Counted from the stretch's first letter, positions 51,869 through 61,094 are shown. The stretch: 64,000 nucleotides of DNA from Oscillospiraceae bacterium (GCA_015066175.1 SVOW01000009.1:62001-126000); one strand, 5' to 3'. Translations and numbers: made by a program. The notes: generated from the sequence alone by a model not told the origin.

Positions 51869-53500
51869 ATGGCTCAGAAAAACAGTTGCCATAAAGTAAA
51901 TATAACATCCATCAATTCTTCCGGTTTCGGTGTGTGCAGAATAGACGGGGTAGTATGTTTTGTTCAGGGTGCAGTAACAGGCGATGAACTTGAAATCAAA
52001 ATTATAAAATCAAAGAAAAATTACAACATCGGCAGAATCGAAAAAATTATCACTCCATCGCAGAAACGCACTGAAAATGATTGTCCTGTTTTCAAAAAAT
52101 GTGGTGGCTGTGTTTACCGCCACGTAAAATACGAAGATGAGCTTGAAATCAAGGAAACAATTGTCCGTGATGCTTTTACAAGAATAGGCCACTTTGAAAA
52201 CATTAATCTGAAATCTATAATCGCACCGGAAAGCACTCTGCGTTACAGAAACAAAGCACAGTATCCTGTAAAAAACGAAAACGGCAGAATCAGAGCAGGC
52301 TTTTTTGCTGCAAGAACACACGAAATAATTCCTTGCGAAGATTGCCTTCTGCAGCCTGAAATTTTTTCTGATATCACAAAAGAAATTTGTTTGTTTGCAG
52401 ACGAAAACAAAATCACTGCTTACGATGAAAAAACAAACAAAGGTTTTTTGCGACATATTTATCTTCGCATCGCAGAAAAAACAGGGGAGATTATGCTCAC
52501 TCTTGTTGTAACCGGAAACAACCTTAAAAAGTCAGATGAATTAGTCAACAGACTGACTGAAAAATTCCCGCAGATTAAAAGCATAGTGCTCAATATAAAC
52601 GCTGAAAAAACAAATGTTATTTTAGGTGAAGAATGTATCAATCTCTACGGAAATGGATACATCACAGATATTCTTTGTGATACTAAAATCAAAATTTCTC
52701 CTCTTTCATTTTATCAGGTCAACCGTCGTCAGGCGGAAAAACTTTATGAAAAAGCCCGCGAATATATGGGTGATACGGAAGGCAAAATAGTTATGGACCT
52801 TTATTGCGGCACAGGCACAATAGGCCTTTGTACGGCAAAAGATGCTGATAAATTAATCGGTGTGGAAATTATCGAGCAGGCAGTAAACGATGCAAAAGAA
52901 AACGCAGAACTGAACTCAAGAAAAAACACTGAATTCATCTGCGGTGATGCCGAAAAAGCTGCTGAAATTTTAAAAGAAAAAAATGTAAAGCCCGATATAA
53001 TTGTTGTTGACCCTCCGAGAAAAGGGCTGACACCCAATCTGATTGAAACCATAAATTCTTTCGGTGCTGAAAAAGTTGTTTACGTTTCATGCGACCCTGC
53101 AACATTGGCAAGAGATTGCGAAATTTTTGCTTCTTACGGCTTCTGCATTGAAGAAGCAACCCCTGTAGACCTTTTCCCCCGCACAGCACATGTTGAGACG
53201 GTTGTTTCTTTAGTCAAACTTCCGCCTGATGATGTTATCAACATTGAGCTTGACCTGACAAAGCTTGATATATCAATAAATGACGGCAAAACGACCTATG
53301 ACCAGATTAAGGCTTATGTGCTAAAGAAGTACGGATTAAAAGTCTCAAGTCTCTATATTTCTCAGATAAAACGCAAACACGGCCTTGAGGTCAGCGAATC
53401 TTACAACAAGTCTAAAAAAGACAACCAGCATATTCCTCAATGTCCCAAGGATAAAGAAGACGCCATAACAGATGCGTTAAAATATTTTAAAATGATTTAA
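51869..53500 (+). CDS. 23S rRNA (uracil-C5)-methyltransferase, RlmD/RumA type
   Basis: A 543-residue RNA methyltransferase. The start is ATG 51869, 6 bases after AAGGTG; the GTG at 51860 overlaps it. A TRAM domain at the N-terminus precedes the iron-sulfur Cys in CPVFKKCGGC near residue 72, with another near 158. The SAM-binding core has DLYCGTGTIGL near 310, DPPRKGL near 383 and the nucleophile in YVSCDPATLARD near 408. About 90 extra residues at the C-terminus (YDQIKAYVLKKYGLKVSSLYI) form a small domain common to clostridial relatives. It methylates one U of 23S rRNA; which U is not certain. Confidence 0.9.
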   Translation: MAQKNSCHKVNITSINSSGFGVCRIDGVVCFVQGAVTGDELEIKIIKSKKNYNIGRIEKIITPSQKRTENDCPVFKKCGGCVYRHVKYEDELEIKETIVRDAFTRIGHFENINLKSIIAPESTLRYRNKAQYPVKNENGRIRAGFFAARTHEIIPCEDCLLQPEIFSDITKEICLFADENKITAYDEKTNKGFLRHIYLRIAEKTGEIMLTLVVTGNNLKKSDELVNRLTEKFPQIKSIVLNINAEKTNVILGEECINLYGNGYITDILCDTKIKISPLSFYQVNRRQAEKLYEKAREYMGDTEGKIVMDLYCGTGTIGLCTAKDADKLIGVEIIEQAVNDAKENAELNSRKNTEFICGDAEKAAEILKEKNVKPDIIVVDPPRKGLTPNLIETINSFGAEKVVYVSCDPATLARDCEIFASYGFCIEEATPVDLFPRTAHVETVVSLVKLPPDDVINIELDLTKLDISINDGKTTYDQIKAYVLKKYGLKVSSLYISQIKRKHGLEVSESYNKSKKDNQHIPQCPKDKEDAITDALKYFKMI

Positions 53501-53635
53501 ATGTTGATAATGCTGTTTGAACACCTGAATCAGAGCCTTAAAGGGGCGCTGAGCGCGTTATCGTTATATTTTAATGTAGATTGTTGTCAAAACAGAAAAC
53601 TCGTTTCAATGCCGTTATACGCGATATAAACAAGT

Positions 53636-53665
53636 AACCCGTGGAACACTCCACGGGTTTTTGCT
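53636..53665 (-). terminator. Bidirectional terminator after the rlmD-type gene and the S24-like pair
   Basis: AACCCGTGGA (53636-53645) pairs with TCCACGGGTT (53650-53659), T-rich on the right and A-rich on the left. It separates two convergent genes. Confidence 0.8.
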
Positions 53666-53678
53666 TTGTTGTTTAGTT

Positions 53679-54179
53679 TTAATCATCAGTTGGCACACCA
53701 ATGAATTTTACAATACTATCTACCTTATCTGCGGGACAGGAGAACCAAGCGAAATTTTTATTGAGGAAGCCGAAAATCATATCATCTTTGTGTTGTTTTG
53801 CGATGGTGAGAAACGGTGTAAAGTCACCGATTTGTACACAGATGATACCTTTTCTCGGTTTTCTCCTTGTATCAATACGGATTTTGCTTCCTGCCATTAC
53901 ATCCACTTCTTCAAAGCTTGAATCGTGAACATAAATCTCTCTGAAACGAGCGTTTTCATCGTATTCAGGATTTTTAAGCTGCGGATAGTATTTTTCGTTT
54001 CCCATAAATGAACGTATAACTTTGTCGTCATAGTCTTTACCTGCACTCCTGCAGAAAAGTTCAAGAATCGGAAATGGCATAGGTGAATCTTCAGGTGACA
54101 TAATTTCAATTATTTCTAAAATCTCTGTTGCTTCCGGGGCGTGGCTTTCGAATGATGTGTTTTCTTTGTCGGGATTCAT
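53679..54179 (-). CDS. Unknown protein with S24/LexA-like C-terminal domain, copy 2
   Basis: A 166-residue protein without signal peptide or membrane helix. It pairs with the next gene upstream: shared R-x-FMG, FREIY, CVQIGDF and VKFIGVP. The C-terminal half fits the S24 (LexA/UmuD/CI) fold by pattern: a S-S-F turn where DSM sits, then GSKIRIDT, KGIICVQIGD, a strand with K (TIAKQ) and VKFIGVP at the end. The catalytic Lys position is not firmly matched. The N-terminal 80 residues hold no helix-turn-helix that I can see. Homology to S24 is inference from short motifs; function is unknown. It follows the first copy by 20 bases with AAAGGAG. Confidence 0.7.
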   Translation of the reverse strand: MNPDKENTSFESHAPEATEILEIIEIMSPEDSPMPFPILELFCRSAGKDYDDKVIRSFMGNEKYYPQLKNPEYDENARFREIYVHDSSFEEVDVMAGSKIRIDTRRKPRKGIICVQIGDFTPFLTIAKQHKDDMIFGFLNKNFAWFSCPADKVDSIVKFIGVPTDD

Positions 54180-54199
54180 AACAATTCTCCTTTCAATGA

Positions 54200-54700
54200 T
54201 TACGCTTCAAGTACGGGTACACCGATGAATTTAACCGTTCTGTCAAGGTTTTCTTTTAAGCAGGTGAAGCAATTGAAGAAAGGATTGGGGAAAGTGAAAA
54301 GCATTGTGTCTGCCGATTCCCTTGCAAAAGCGAGAAACGGATAATCGCCGATCTGAATACAAACAAGACCTGTTTTTCTTTGAACAGATGTGTCAATAAC
54401 AACCTTGTCACCGAATCCGATTCCTTTGTTTACGAAACTGTCGTCACGCTGATAAATCTCTCTGAAACGGAATCCTTCGGCATGTTCGGGGTTGTCCTTG
54501 TGTAAATCGCGACAATAACCAATTGATCCAATCGGACACAAATCTTCAACAGAATTTTTGCCCATAAATCTTCTGCGAACTTCAGAAAGGGCGAAAACAT
54601 CAACTGTGTTACCTGTTGAATAAGTGATCAGGTTGCTTATGATTTCCATTGATTCAAGGTCGTGGATTTCTGCTGTTGAACTTCTTTTTTCGTTGTTCAT
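54200..54700 (-). CDS. Unknown protein with S24/LexA-like C-terminal domain, copy 1
   Basis: A 166-residue soluble protein, first of the tandem pair. It shares the R-x-FMG motif and the end VKFIGVP with its partner. The C-terminal half reads as an S24-type fold: RDDSF at the usual D-S-M nucleophile turn, then GFGDKVVIDT, KTGLVCIQIGD, a strand PFLAFAR, LFTFPNPFFN (like L-x-x-x-NP) and VKFIGVPV. The catalytic Lys of S24 peptidases is Arg here if aligned this way, so self-cleavage may be lost. Expressed from a strong promoter at 54827. Function is unknown. Confidence 0.7.
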   Translation of the reverse strand: MNNEKRSSTAEIHDLESMEIISNLITYSTGNTVDVFALSEVRRRFMGKNSVEDLCPIGSIGYCRDLHKDNPEHAEGFRFREIYQRDDSFVNKGIGFGDKVVIDTSVQRKTGLVCIQIGDYPFLAFARESADTMLFTFPNPFFNCFTCLKENLDRTVKFIGVPVLEA

Positions 54701-54826
54701 AATTTTTCTCCTTTGTTTTGAAATATTAAGGAGAGAAAGTTTGCTTGTTCACTTAAAATTGTTATTCTATTGTATCGTGTAGGAACAAAAGTGTATCTCG
54801 TATTGTGGACTTTTCTCCTTGTCTTA

Positions 54827-54855
54827 AGCATACATCAACCGAACACTTAAGTCAA
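54827..54855 (-). promoter_or_regulatory. Sigma-A promoter of the S24-like pair
   Basis: Minus strand: TTGACT at 54855-54850, a 17-bp spacer and TATGCT at 54832-54827. The leader of about 120 bases carries two related ATACA-containing motifs (ACGAGATACA and CACGATACA), which could be operator half-sites. Confidence 0.65.
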
Positions 54856-54932
54856 CGCGTAATAGCGCACGAAATTTTCGGCACTTTTTTCAAACATGAA
54901 CGTGCAATGCGCACAAAAAGCACCGAAATTAT

Positions 54933-55604
54933 TTAAAATGAATTATCTCCTATGTCCGAGCCAAGGTCACAGGTGTATCTCCATTCTACTTCATCACCGT
55001 TTTTCAGTTTATAATCACTGCAACCGTAATTAGGGAAAGTACCGTTTACACAATACATCCACCCTGATTTTGTTCCGCAGTCTTTCTCGTAAATTTGATT
55101 TATTCCCTCAATATAATAGTTATCATATCCGGGAGTGTAAGAACTTTCCATCTGAATATTATTTTCTTTGCATATTCTTTTGAGCACATCAAAAACTGTT
55201 TCGCCCTCTTCGAATGTAACTGTTGTTTTTTTCAGAATAACACCATCAGCAGGGAGAAATTCTTTTTTGTTTGATTTCAGACTGTCCATATTATTCAGTA
55301 TGGTTTTGCACTCAATAACAAAAGTACAGGTGTTTTGCTTTTGGGTTGTAGTTTCGGGCTTTTTAGTTTTTGTTGTAGTTTCAGGCTTTGGGGTAACTTC
55401 AGATTTTGTTGTACTTTCTTTGTCTGTTGTTAATTCGGTGAAGGTTTCTTCTGTTTCACTTGAAGAAGTTTCTGTTATTTCGCTTGTAACGTTTGTTTCT
55501 TTCTGTGTAGTTGTGACCACAGAATTATCAACCTTTTCAACGTTCAGACCACATCCGCTGAAAAGAAAAACAAAGAACAAAAACAACGGCAATATCTTTT
55601 TCAA
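54933..55604 (-). CDS. DUF4430 (transcobalamin-like) lipoprotein
   Basis: A 223-residue lipoprotein. The signal peptide ends with a lipobox (LFSGCGL). A Ser/Thr/Glu/Lys-rich linker (about 25-95) leads to a DUF4430 domain: CTFVIECKTIL, EGETVFDVLKRICKENNIQ near residue 130 and the C-terminal CGTKSGWMYCVNGTFPNYGCSDYKLKNGDEVEWRY. This domain resembles the C-terminal domain of transcobalamin/intrinsic factor. As the last gene of a cobalamin-riboswitch operon encoding an ECF transporter, it probably captures corrinoids at the membrane. The start overlaps the S-component stop. Confidence 0.85.
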   Translation of the reverse strand: MKKILPLFLFFVFLFSGCGLNVEKVDNSVVTTTQKETNVTSEITETSSSETEETFTELTTDKESTTKSEVTPKPETTTKTKKPETTTQKQNTCTFVIECKTILNNMDSLKSNKKEFLPADGVILKKTTVTFEEGETVFDVLKRICKENNIQMESSYTPGYDNYYIEGINQIYEKDCGTKSGWMYCVNGTFPNYGCSDYKLKNGDEVEWRYTCDLGSDIGDNSF

Positions 55605-56308
55605 TTTTCTCCCTCCCCGAAAAGTTCATATTTAATTTTTACTCGTTCAAGTTTTTCGGAAATAGGTTTATATCCTATTAAAAGAATCAGGAATGTAGTT
55701 ATTCCGTGAATAAGATTATATACAATTCCCGATGAATAAATTGATATAATTGAACCGATTGAAAAATCCTTTGTCATCAGCACTACAGAACCGAAATCAA
55801 CTATAAGTCCGTAAACTATAAAACAGGAAATACCACCTGCAACGCTGATAAGAAGATTTGATTTTCTCACTTTTTTGTTTTCACATATAAATGCAGAAAC
55901 ATAAACTGCCATTGCCATTCCCAACATCTGAAACGGCGTAAATGCACCCTGACCGAAAAACAGATTTGACAGAAGCATTGACAATGCGCCGATGGCGAAA
56001 CCGATTTCTTTCCCGAAAACTACGGCTGAAATAATCAGTATTGCACACATAGGCTTTACCTGTGGTATCTGAAAAAATGCAACCCGTGAAACAACTGCAA
56101 TTGCAGAAACCGATGCCATTATTACAAGCTCTCTTGAGCCTAATTTTTTCTTTTTAAGATTAAGAAAGAACGGCACAAATGCCATAATGGCAATTAAAAT
56201 TGCAGTTATGTAATACTGTTTTCCCTCAAGGAAAAAGGCACCCACTAAAACAAGGGCAGGTGCTAAAAGGAAAATTAAAAGAAAAGTTGTTATTTTGCTT
56301 TTAAGCAT
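55601..56308 (-). CDS. ECF transporter S component, probably corrinoid-specific
   Basis: A 235-residue integral membrane protein with about six helices; it starts in the last 19 bases of the ATPase gene and overlaps the following DUF4430 gene by 4. SRELVIMASVSAIAVVSRVAFFQIPQVKP near residue 57 and the AxxxA-containing helix are typical of ECF S components. Between EcfT/EcfA and a DUF4430 lipoprotein, and behind cobalamin riboswitches, it is the likely B12 or corrinoid substrate-binding unit, comparable in context to CbrT. Sequence alone does not prove specificity. Confidence 0.82.
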   Translation of the reverse strand: MLKSKITTFLLIFLLAPALVLVGAFFLEGKQYYITAILIAIMAFVPFFLNLKKKKLGSRELVIMASVSAIAVVSRVAFFQIPQVKPMCAILIISAVVFGKEIGFAIGALSMLLSNLFFGQGAFTPFQMLGMAMAVYVSAFICENKKVRKSNLLISVAGGISCFIVYGLIVDFGSVVLMTKDFSIGSIISIYSSGIVYNLIHGITTFLILLIGYKPISEKLERVKIKYELFGEGEN

Positions 56309-57834
56309 TCAATCACATCCTCACAGGTAAGTGCGTTTCTGATTATGCCCTTTGCAATTCTGCAGGCAGATGTTGTATAAAAAACATTTGAAAGGAAAAA
56401 TTCACGGGCAGTTGAGTAGGAAGAAATTTTTCCGTCAAAGACCATTGCGCAGTAGTCAGCGTGCTTTGCCAGAAATTCAACATCATGGGAAACCATAACG
56501 ATAGTTTTGCCTTTACTTTTAAGTGAACGGAGAATTTCTGCAAACTCCTCTTTAAAATCGTTATCAAGACCTTTTGTCGGCTCATCAAAAAGCATAATAT
56601 CGGGATTTTTGAGCAGCAACATTGCCGTTGCTGCTTTCTGACTTTCGCCGCCGCTTAAATCATAAGGGTGTTTGGAAAGCAGGTTTTCAATTCCCATTAA
56701 TTTTGCAGTTTCGATGATTTTCTCCTCTGTACTGCAGATTTTCTTCAGATTCAGTTCAACTGTTTTTTCTGTAAAAATGAGCCTTACATCCTGTGGTAAA
56801 GACGCAATCTGCAGATTCTTTGAATTTTTCACTTTGCCTTTATAGGGAACTTCCGTTTTTGCAATAATTTTAAGGAGCGTGGATTTTCCTGCACCGTTAC
56901 CACCCGTTATTGCAAAAATTTCTCCTTTGGGAATCTTCAGACTGATATCTTTTAAAATATCTTCACCGTTTTTAAAATATCTGAAAAACACATCTCTGAT
57001 TTCTACAGAAAAATCATCAGGTTTCTTTTTCACTTCTTTTTTGATTTCTTCAACCTGATTATCAAGAGTTTCTCTGAGCCACTTTCTTCCCTCTCTTACA
57101 GTTACGGGGCAATCACCTTTTCTGATTTCAGAATAAATTCTCATTGCACTCGGTAGGGAAGATTTTATGATGTCAAGTTTTCCGATTTCTGACGGTGATG
57201 AAACTGCAACTATTTCGCCGTCATCCATTACTACAACTTTATCTGCAACAGGGAAAATTTCTTCAAGGCGATGTTCTGTGATTATAACTGTCACACCAAG
57301 TTCTTTATTTATTCTGTCGAGAGTTGTAAGAAACGTTTCCGCAGAAACAGGGTCAAGCTGTGATGTAGGTTCATCAAGAATGAGAATTTCAGGGTGCATC
57401 GCCATAATTGAAGCAAGGTTTAACATCTGCTTCTGACCGCCTGAAAGTTCGTTTGTCTTTTTATCAAGCCATTCTTCTATACCGAAAAAAGTTGCCATTT
57501 CAGCCATTCTGACTGTGATTTCATTTGATTTAAGGCCCATATTTTCAAGCCCGAAAGCAAGTTCATGCCACACTTTATCAGTTACAATCTGATTTTCAGG
57601 GTCCTGCATAACAAAGCCTATTTTGTCGGTCTGTAAAATTATTTCGCCCTCTTTTTTACCTTTGGGTGCAAGAACAGTTTTCAAGTGCTTTAAAAGTGTT
57701 GTTTTTCCGCAACCGCTTTTTCCGCACAGAACAACATATTCGCCTTCATCAATTGAAAGAGAAATATTTTTCAGTGCAGTTTTTTCTTCAAGTGGATACC
57801 TGAATGTCAGATTTTCGATTTCAATCTGCGCCAA
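56290..57834 (-). CDS. Fused double ATPase EcfA1A2
   Basis: A 514-residue protein with two ABC ATPase domains in one chain. Domain 1 has Walker A GKSGCGKTT near residue 38, Q-loop MQDPENQ, signature LSGGQ and Walker B LILDEPTSQLD. Domain 2, from about 275, has GGNGAGKST, LSGGESQ and LFDEPTKGLD. A linker of about 50 residues joins them. Fusion of both ATPases is seen in dedicated (group I) ECF systems. It powers uptake through EcfT and overlaps both the EcfT and S-component genes. Confidence 0.92.
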   Translation of the reverse strand: MAQIEIENLTFRYPLEEKTALKNISLSIDEGEYVVLCGKSGCGKTTLLKHLKTVLAPKGKKEGEIILQTDKIGFVMQDPENQIVTDKVWHELAFGLENMGLKSNEITVRMAEMATFFGIEEWLDKKTNELSGGQKQMLNLASIMAMHPEILILDEPTSQLDPVSAETFLTTLDRINKELGVTVIITEHRLEEIFPVADKVVVMDDGEIVAVSSPSEIGKLDIIKSSLPSAMRIYSEIRKGDCPVTVREGRKWLRETLDNQVEEIKKEVKKKPDDFSVEIRDVFFRYFKNGEDILKDISLKIPKGEIFAITGGNGAGKSTLLKIIAKTEVPYKGKVKNSKNLQIASLPQDVRLIFTEKTVELNLKKICSTEEKIIETAKLMGIENLLSKHPYDLSGGESQKAATAMLLLKNPDIMLFDEPTKGLDNDFKEEFAEILRSLKSKGKTIVMVSHDVEFLAKHADYCAMVFDGKISSYSTAREFFLSNVFYTTSACRIAKGIIRNALTCEDVIECLKAK

Positions 57835-58754
57835 TTTAATTCCTCCTTCAAATCAATTATCAAGGGTAAAAAACAAAGTAAAATATAAAAAACAACAGTT
57901 ATAATTTCAAATGCAGTTAAGGGATTTATAACGGTGTTTATTTCTTTTATGATATAAGTTATGCCGAAATCTTTTCTCGAATTTATTAATATATAAGGAT
58001 TGTAAGAGGCATATAAGCCGTTTTTAAATTTACAAACAGCAACAACTATATCTGCAATAATCATTGTGGTCATAACAATGCCGTCGCTTTTTGTAAAACG
58101 GAATCTTGAATAAAAGCTTCTTTTGTTTTCGCCATAGCTTCTCGCTCTCATTGAATCGGATGTCTGAATTGCATTTTCAAGTGCCCACGTAACAAGAATT
58201 GAAACTGATTTAACTGCATTTCGGATTCTGTTTAAGATTTTCTTGTCGTCATCTGACTGCATAAAGCCTTTCTGTGCTTGTGAAATTTCTGTGTATTTTC
58301 TTCTGTAAAGAGGTACAAAACGAAGTGCCATAGTAACGACAAGCGCCAATTTCGGAATACCTTTTCCGAGAACAAACATTATTTTATCTGCCGTTACAAT
58401 CTCGTTGAAGCAGAAAAACCACAACATAGTTGTTACAACTGTCAGACCTAAAACAAAGCCGTAAATATAGGCTTCAAGAGTTATATTGTTACCGTTGGAA
58501 ATTTCATAAAGCACGGTCATTCCGTAATGATTAAAAATTCCGTTTATGAGCGTAACAAAAATAAGCATCGGCAGAATAAAAGTGAAGATTTCTTTTACTG
58601 CTTTCTTGCCTTTTAATCTTATATCAAGGCACACCGATGCAAAAAAAGACACAAAAAGGCATACGGGATGTAAAAATAACATCCCGAAAGTAATAACACT
58701 TATGAAAAACATTACATTCACCCAGGGGTGGTAACTTTTAAATCCCGTAGCCAT
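57807..58754 (-). CDS. ECF transporter transmembrane subunit EcfT
   Basis: A 315-residue protein with about five or six helices. The cytosolic coupling helices contain the family's MARSYG-type signature: DSMRARSYGENKRS near residue 200; a second coupling element is QKGFMQSDD near 158. It couples ATP hydrolysis in EcfA1A2 to the S component. It overlaps the ATPase gene by 28 bases and follows the propeller gene by 4. Confidence 0.9.
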   Translation of the reverse strand: MATGFKSYHPWVNVMFFISVITFGMLFLHPVCLFVSFFASVCLDIRLKGKKAVKEIFTFILPMLIFVTLINGIFNHYGMTVLYEISNGNNITLEAYIYGFVLGLTVVTTMLWFFCFNEIVTADKIMFVLGKGIPKLALVVTMALRFVPLYRRKYTEISQAQKGFMQSDDDKKILNRIRNAVKSVSILVTWALENAIQTSDSMRARSYGENKRSFYSRFRFTKSDGIVMTTMIIADIVVAVCKFKNGLYASYNPYILINSRKDFGITYIIKEINTVINPLTAFEIITVVFYILLCFLPLIIDLKEELNWRRLKSKI

Positions 58755-58758
58755 AAAA

Positions 58759-60099
58759 TTAAATTCCTATAAATGAAAAAATACTTTTGAAAAATGATGC
58801 TATTGCTTCGAAAATATCAATAAAGAAAGCAAAGAAAGCATTTGTTTCTTCCATGTTTTCAATATTTTCTATTGCAAAAATATAACCCGAATCATTCTTA
58901 TAAAACAAAGTTCCGTCTTCTGATACTTCAATAGGGCTGATGCAGTAGTTTCTCATTCCTTCATCAGGTACAAAAAGGTCAGTTGCTGAAACTTTATCAG
59001 CAGAAACATCAACTATGCTGATTCCTCCCGGGGAAGCATTGTAGGTTGAATAAACAAAGGTTTTATTATCCTGCACGGACAAAGTAACTTCATTCTGCGG
59101 ATAACCTTTCATAGATACGCTGTGAAGTATTTTTAAGTTATCAGCATCAATTATTTTCAGGTAACCTTTGCCGAAGCTTTCTCCCTGAACACCAATATAA
59201 ATTCTGCCGTCAGAAATTGCAGGTGTTGAAGTTGAAGCTCCGCCGAGTGAAAGTTTTTTGAGTGATGAATCATCAAAAGCACCTTTGCTGAATTTAACAC
59301 TGTAAAGATATCCCGCTTTTGTTGCAAAATAAAGTTTTGAAGTATCTTTGTCAAAAGTGATTCCTGAACGCTGATCTCCCATGATTTTTATGGAATCAGC
59401 AAGTTCTCCTGTTTCCTTATCAAAGCAGAAAACAGATGATTCTTTATTGTCATAAACTGTACCGTCATCTGAACCGAAGATAATGTAGTCACCTGTAACA
59501 ACACTTTTTGCCCAATAGAAACCGCCTTTATGAGTATAAGTCCATGAAGCCGTTTTTTCTTCGTGGGTGGATTTTTTATCTTCATCTTTTGTGCTGATGC
59601 AGACATAGTTTGCTTTTTCAGTTTCATCATTCCAGAAACCTGTATAGGCTTTGCCGTCAGACACAACAATTCCCGTCAATGACTGACCGCCGAGAGCATC
59701 CTTATAAATCCACTTTGATTTAAGTGTTTTGAAATCAAAAGCCTGAACGATACCGTTATCGAGAGGACAATAAATCACACCATCAGAATAAGTTACGGGG
59801 GTATAACTGAAAGATGGAGTTTCTGACATTTCGGCTTGCTTTATAATCTTACCGTTTTCTGCATCAATTTTATAAAGAGTTTTGCCACTCATAACAACAA
59901 GATAACCATCTGCAAACACCGGCGGTGATGGTGCGTCTCTGTAAGAAGTGCCCAGTTTCAGAGCAAAACGAAGGTTTGCCTGTTCTGTTGATGTAGGTGT
60001 TCTGAAGTCAACTGTTTTAGCACCCGCTGTCACAAAGCAACAAGCAAACGCAATCAGAACAACTAACATAACAGAAATTGTTTTTTTAATAAATCTCAA
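58759..60099 (-). CDS. Exported PQQ-like beta-propeller protein with C-terminal anchor
   Basis: A 446-residue exported protein. After a signal peptide (to GAKTVDF) come repeated beta-propeller blades of the PQQ/YncE kind: DGYLVVMSGKTLYKIDAENGKII, SDGVIYCPLDNGIVQAFD and DGRIYIGVQG are examples. The C-terminal 25 residues (FFAFFIDIFEAIASFFKSIF) form a hydrophobic or amphipathic anchor. No bound-cofactor motif is visible, so PQQ binding is not implied. Within the ECF operon it may act as an extracellular scaffold or binding partner of the DUF4430 proteins. Its role in uptake is inference. Confidence 0.82.
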   Translation of the reverse strand: MRFIKKTISVMLVVLIAFACCFVTAGAKTVDFRTPTSTEQANLRFALKLGTSYRDAPSPPVFADGYLVVMSGKTLYKIDAENGKIIKQAEMSETPSFSYTPVTYSDGVIYCPLDNGIVQAFDFKTLKSKWIYKDALGGQSLTGIVVSDGKAYTGFWNDETEKANYVCISTKDEDKKSTHEEKTASWTYTHKGGFYWAKSVVTGDYIIFGSDDGTVYDNKESSVFCFDKETGELADSIKIMGDQRSGITFDKDTSKLYFATKAGYLYSVKFSKGAFDDSSLKKLSLGGASTSTPAISDGRIYIGVQGESFGKGYLKIIDADNLKILHSVSMKGYPQNEVTLSVQDNKTFVYSTYNASPGGISIVDVSADKVSATDLFVPDEGMRNYCISPIEVSEDGTLFYKNDSGYIFAIENIENMEETNAFFAFFIDIFEAIASFFKSIFSFIGI

Positions 60100-60113
60100 T
60101 TTTTTTCACCTAC

Positions 60114-61094
60114 TCAGAAAAGGCTGATAACAGCGTTGTAAACCCATACAAAACAGGCAACAACTTTATCAAAAATATTCTTGAAGAAATTTACAACCTT
60201 CTGCCAGAATGTAAGTTCTGCAGGTTCATCGGGAGTTTCAGGTTCTTCCGGATTTTCGGGTGTTTCAGGTTCTTCTGCTTTTTCAACTGTAACCTTTGCC
60301 CAGTCTATCACAACAGGACCTTCTGCAATCGTACCTGCAACATAAAGAGAATACTCTCCTGCCTCTTCAAATGAAATCTTTGCTTCACCATTTGCATCAA
60401 GCGTTGCAACCTTTTTAAAACTGCCATTTCCGTCTGAACAGAAGATATCAGCACCTGCTGCTTTTACAGAGTTTGCTGCAAGAGTTTCCTCTGTTGAATT
60501 ACCGTACCATGAACTAAAAGCAGTAACAGAAAGTGTAATTTCTTCGCCTGTTTTTACATTAAATTCATTTTCCTTGAATTCTGCTTTATAATCTGCCCAG
60601 GAACTCAGATCCTGATAGAAGAAATATGTAATTGTGTCATTGTTCTTAACAACCGCTGTGTCGCAGGCAAGACCGGTGTATGAGCCCCAGCTTTCGTTAT
60701 AAATTCCGTCATTCGGCATTCTGTTATTAAGGAAAAATCCTGCTGATGCAGTATCTTTACCAAATGATTTCGTCATAAAGCTATATGTCATTACAAGATA
60801 GTTGTTTGCAGTTTCAGGAGTAAATGCATCTCCATAAAGCTTTTTGTGTGCAGCCACGACAACGTCAAAAATTGTAACGCCGTTTACAGGATTTCCGTTG
60901 TGGTCTGCAGACGCTACTTCATAGCCATATTCTTCTGCGATACCGTCATAGACGGTGATTTTTTCGTTGGGCATTATAACACTACCGTCAAAAACACTGA
61001 AATTTACTGTAACGCTGTTGTCGGTTGCAAGCACTGTAGGAATCATGGAAATGAACATTACAAGTGCAAGAAGTATGGATAAAAATTTTTTCAT
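60114..61094 (-). CDS. Exported DUF4430-like protein with C-terminal anchor
   Basis: A 326-residue exported protein. The start is ATG 61094, 9 bases after AAGGA; the upstream in-frame GTG lies in the riboswitch. Signal peptide to about VLATDNS; a DUF4430-like domain (VNGVTIFDVVVAAHKKLYGD near residue 68, then FFLNNRMPND, a parallel of the Y-V-N-G motif); a beta domain of about 90 residues; an acidic Pro/Glu linker (PETPENPEEPETPDEP) and a C-terminal hydrophobic segment. It is the first gene behind cobalamin riboswitch A, so expression should drop when B12 is high. Likely corrinoid capture on the cell surface. Confidence 0.78.
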   Translation of the reverse strand: MKKFLSILLALVMFISMIPTVLATDNSVTVNFSVFDGSVIMPNEKITVYDGIAEEYGYEVASADHNGNPVNGVTIFDVVVAAHKKLYGDAFTPETANNYLVMTYSFMTKSFGKDTASAGFFLNNRMPNDGIYNESWGSYTGLACDTAVVKNNDTITYFFYQDLSSWADYKAEFKENEFNVKTGEEITLSVTAFSSWYGNSTEETLAANSVKAAGADIFCSDGNGSFKKVATLDANGEAKISFEEAGEYSLYVAGTIAEGPVVIDWAKVTVEKAEEPETPENPEEPETPDEPAELTFWQKVVNFFKNIFDKVVACFVWVYNAVISLF

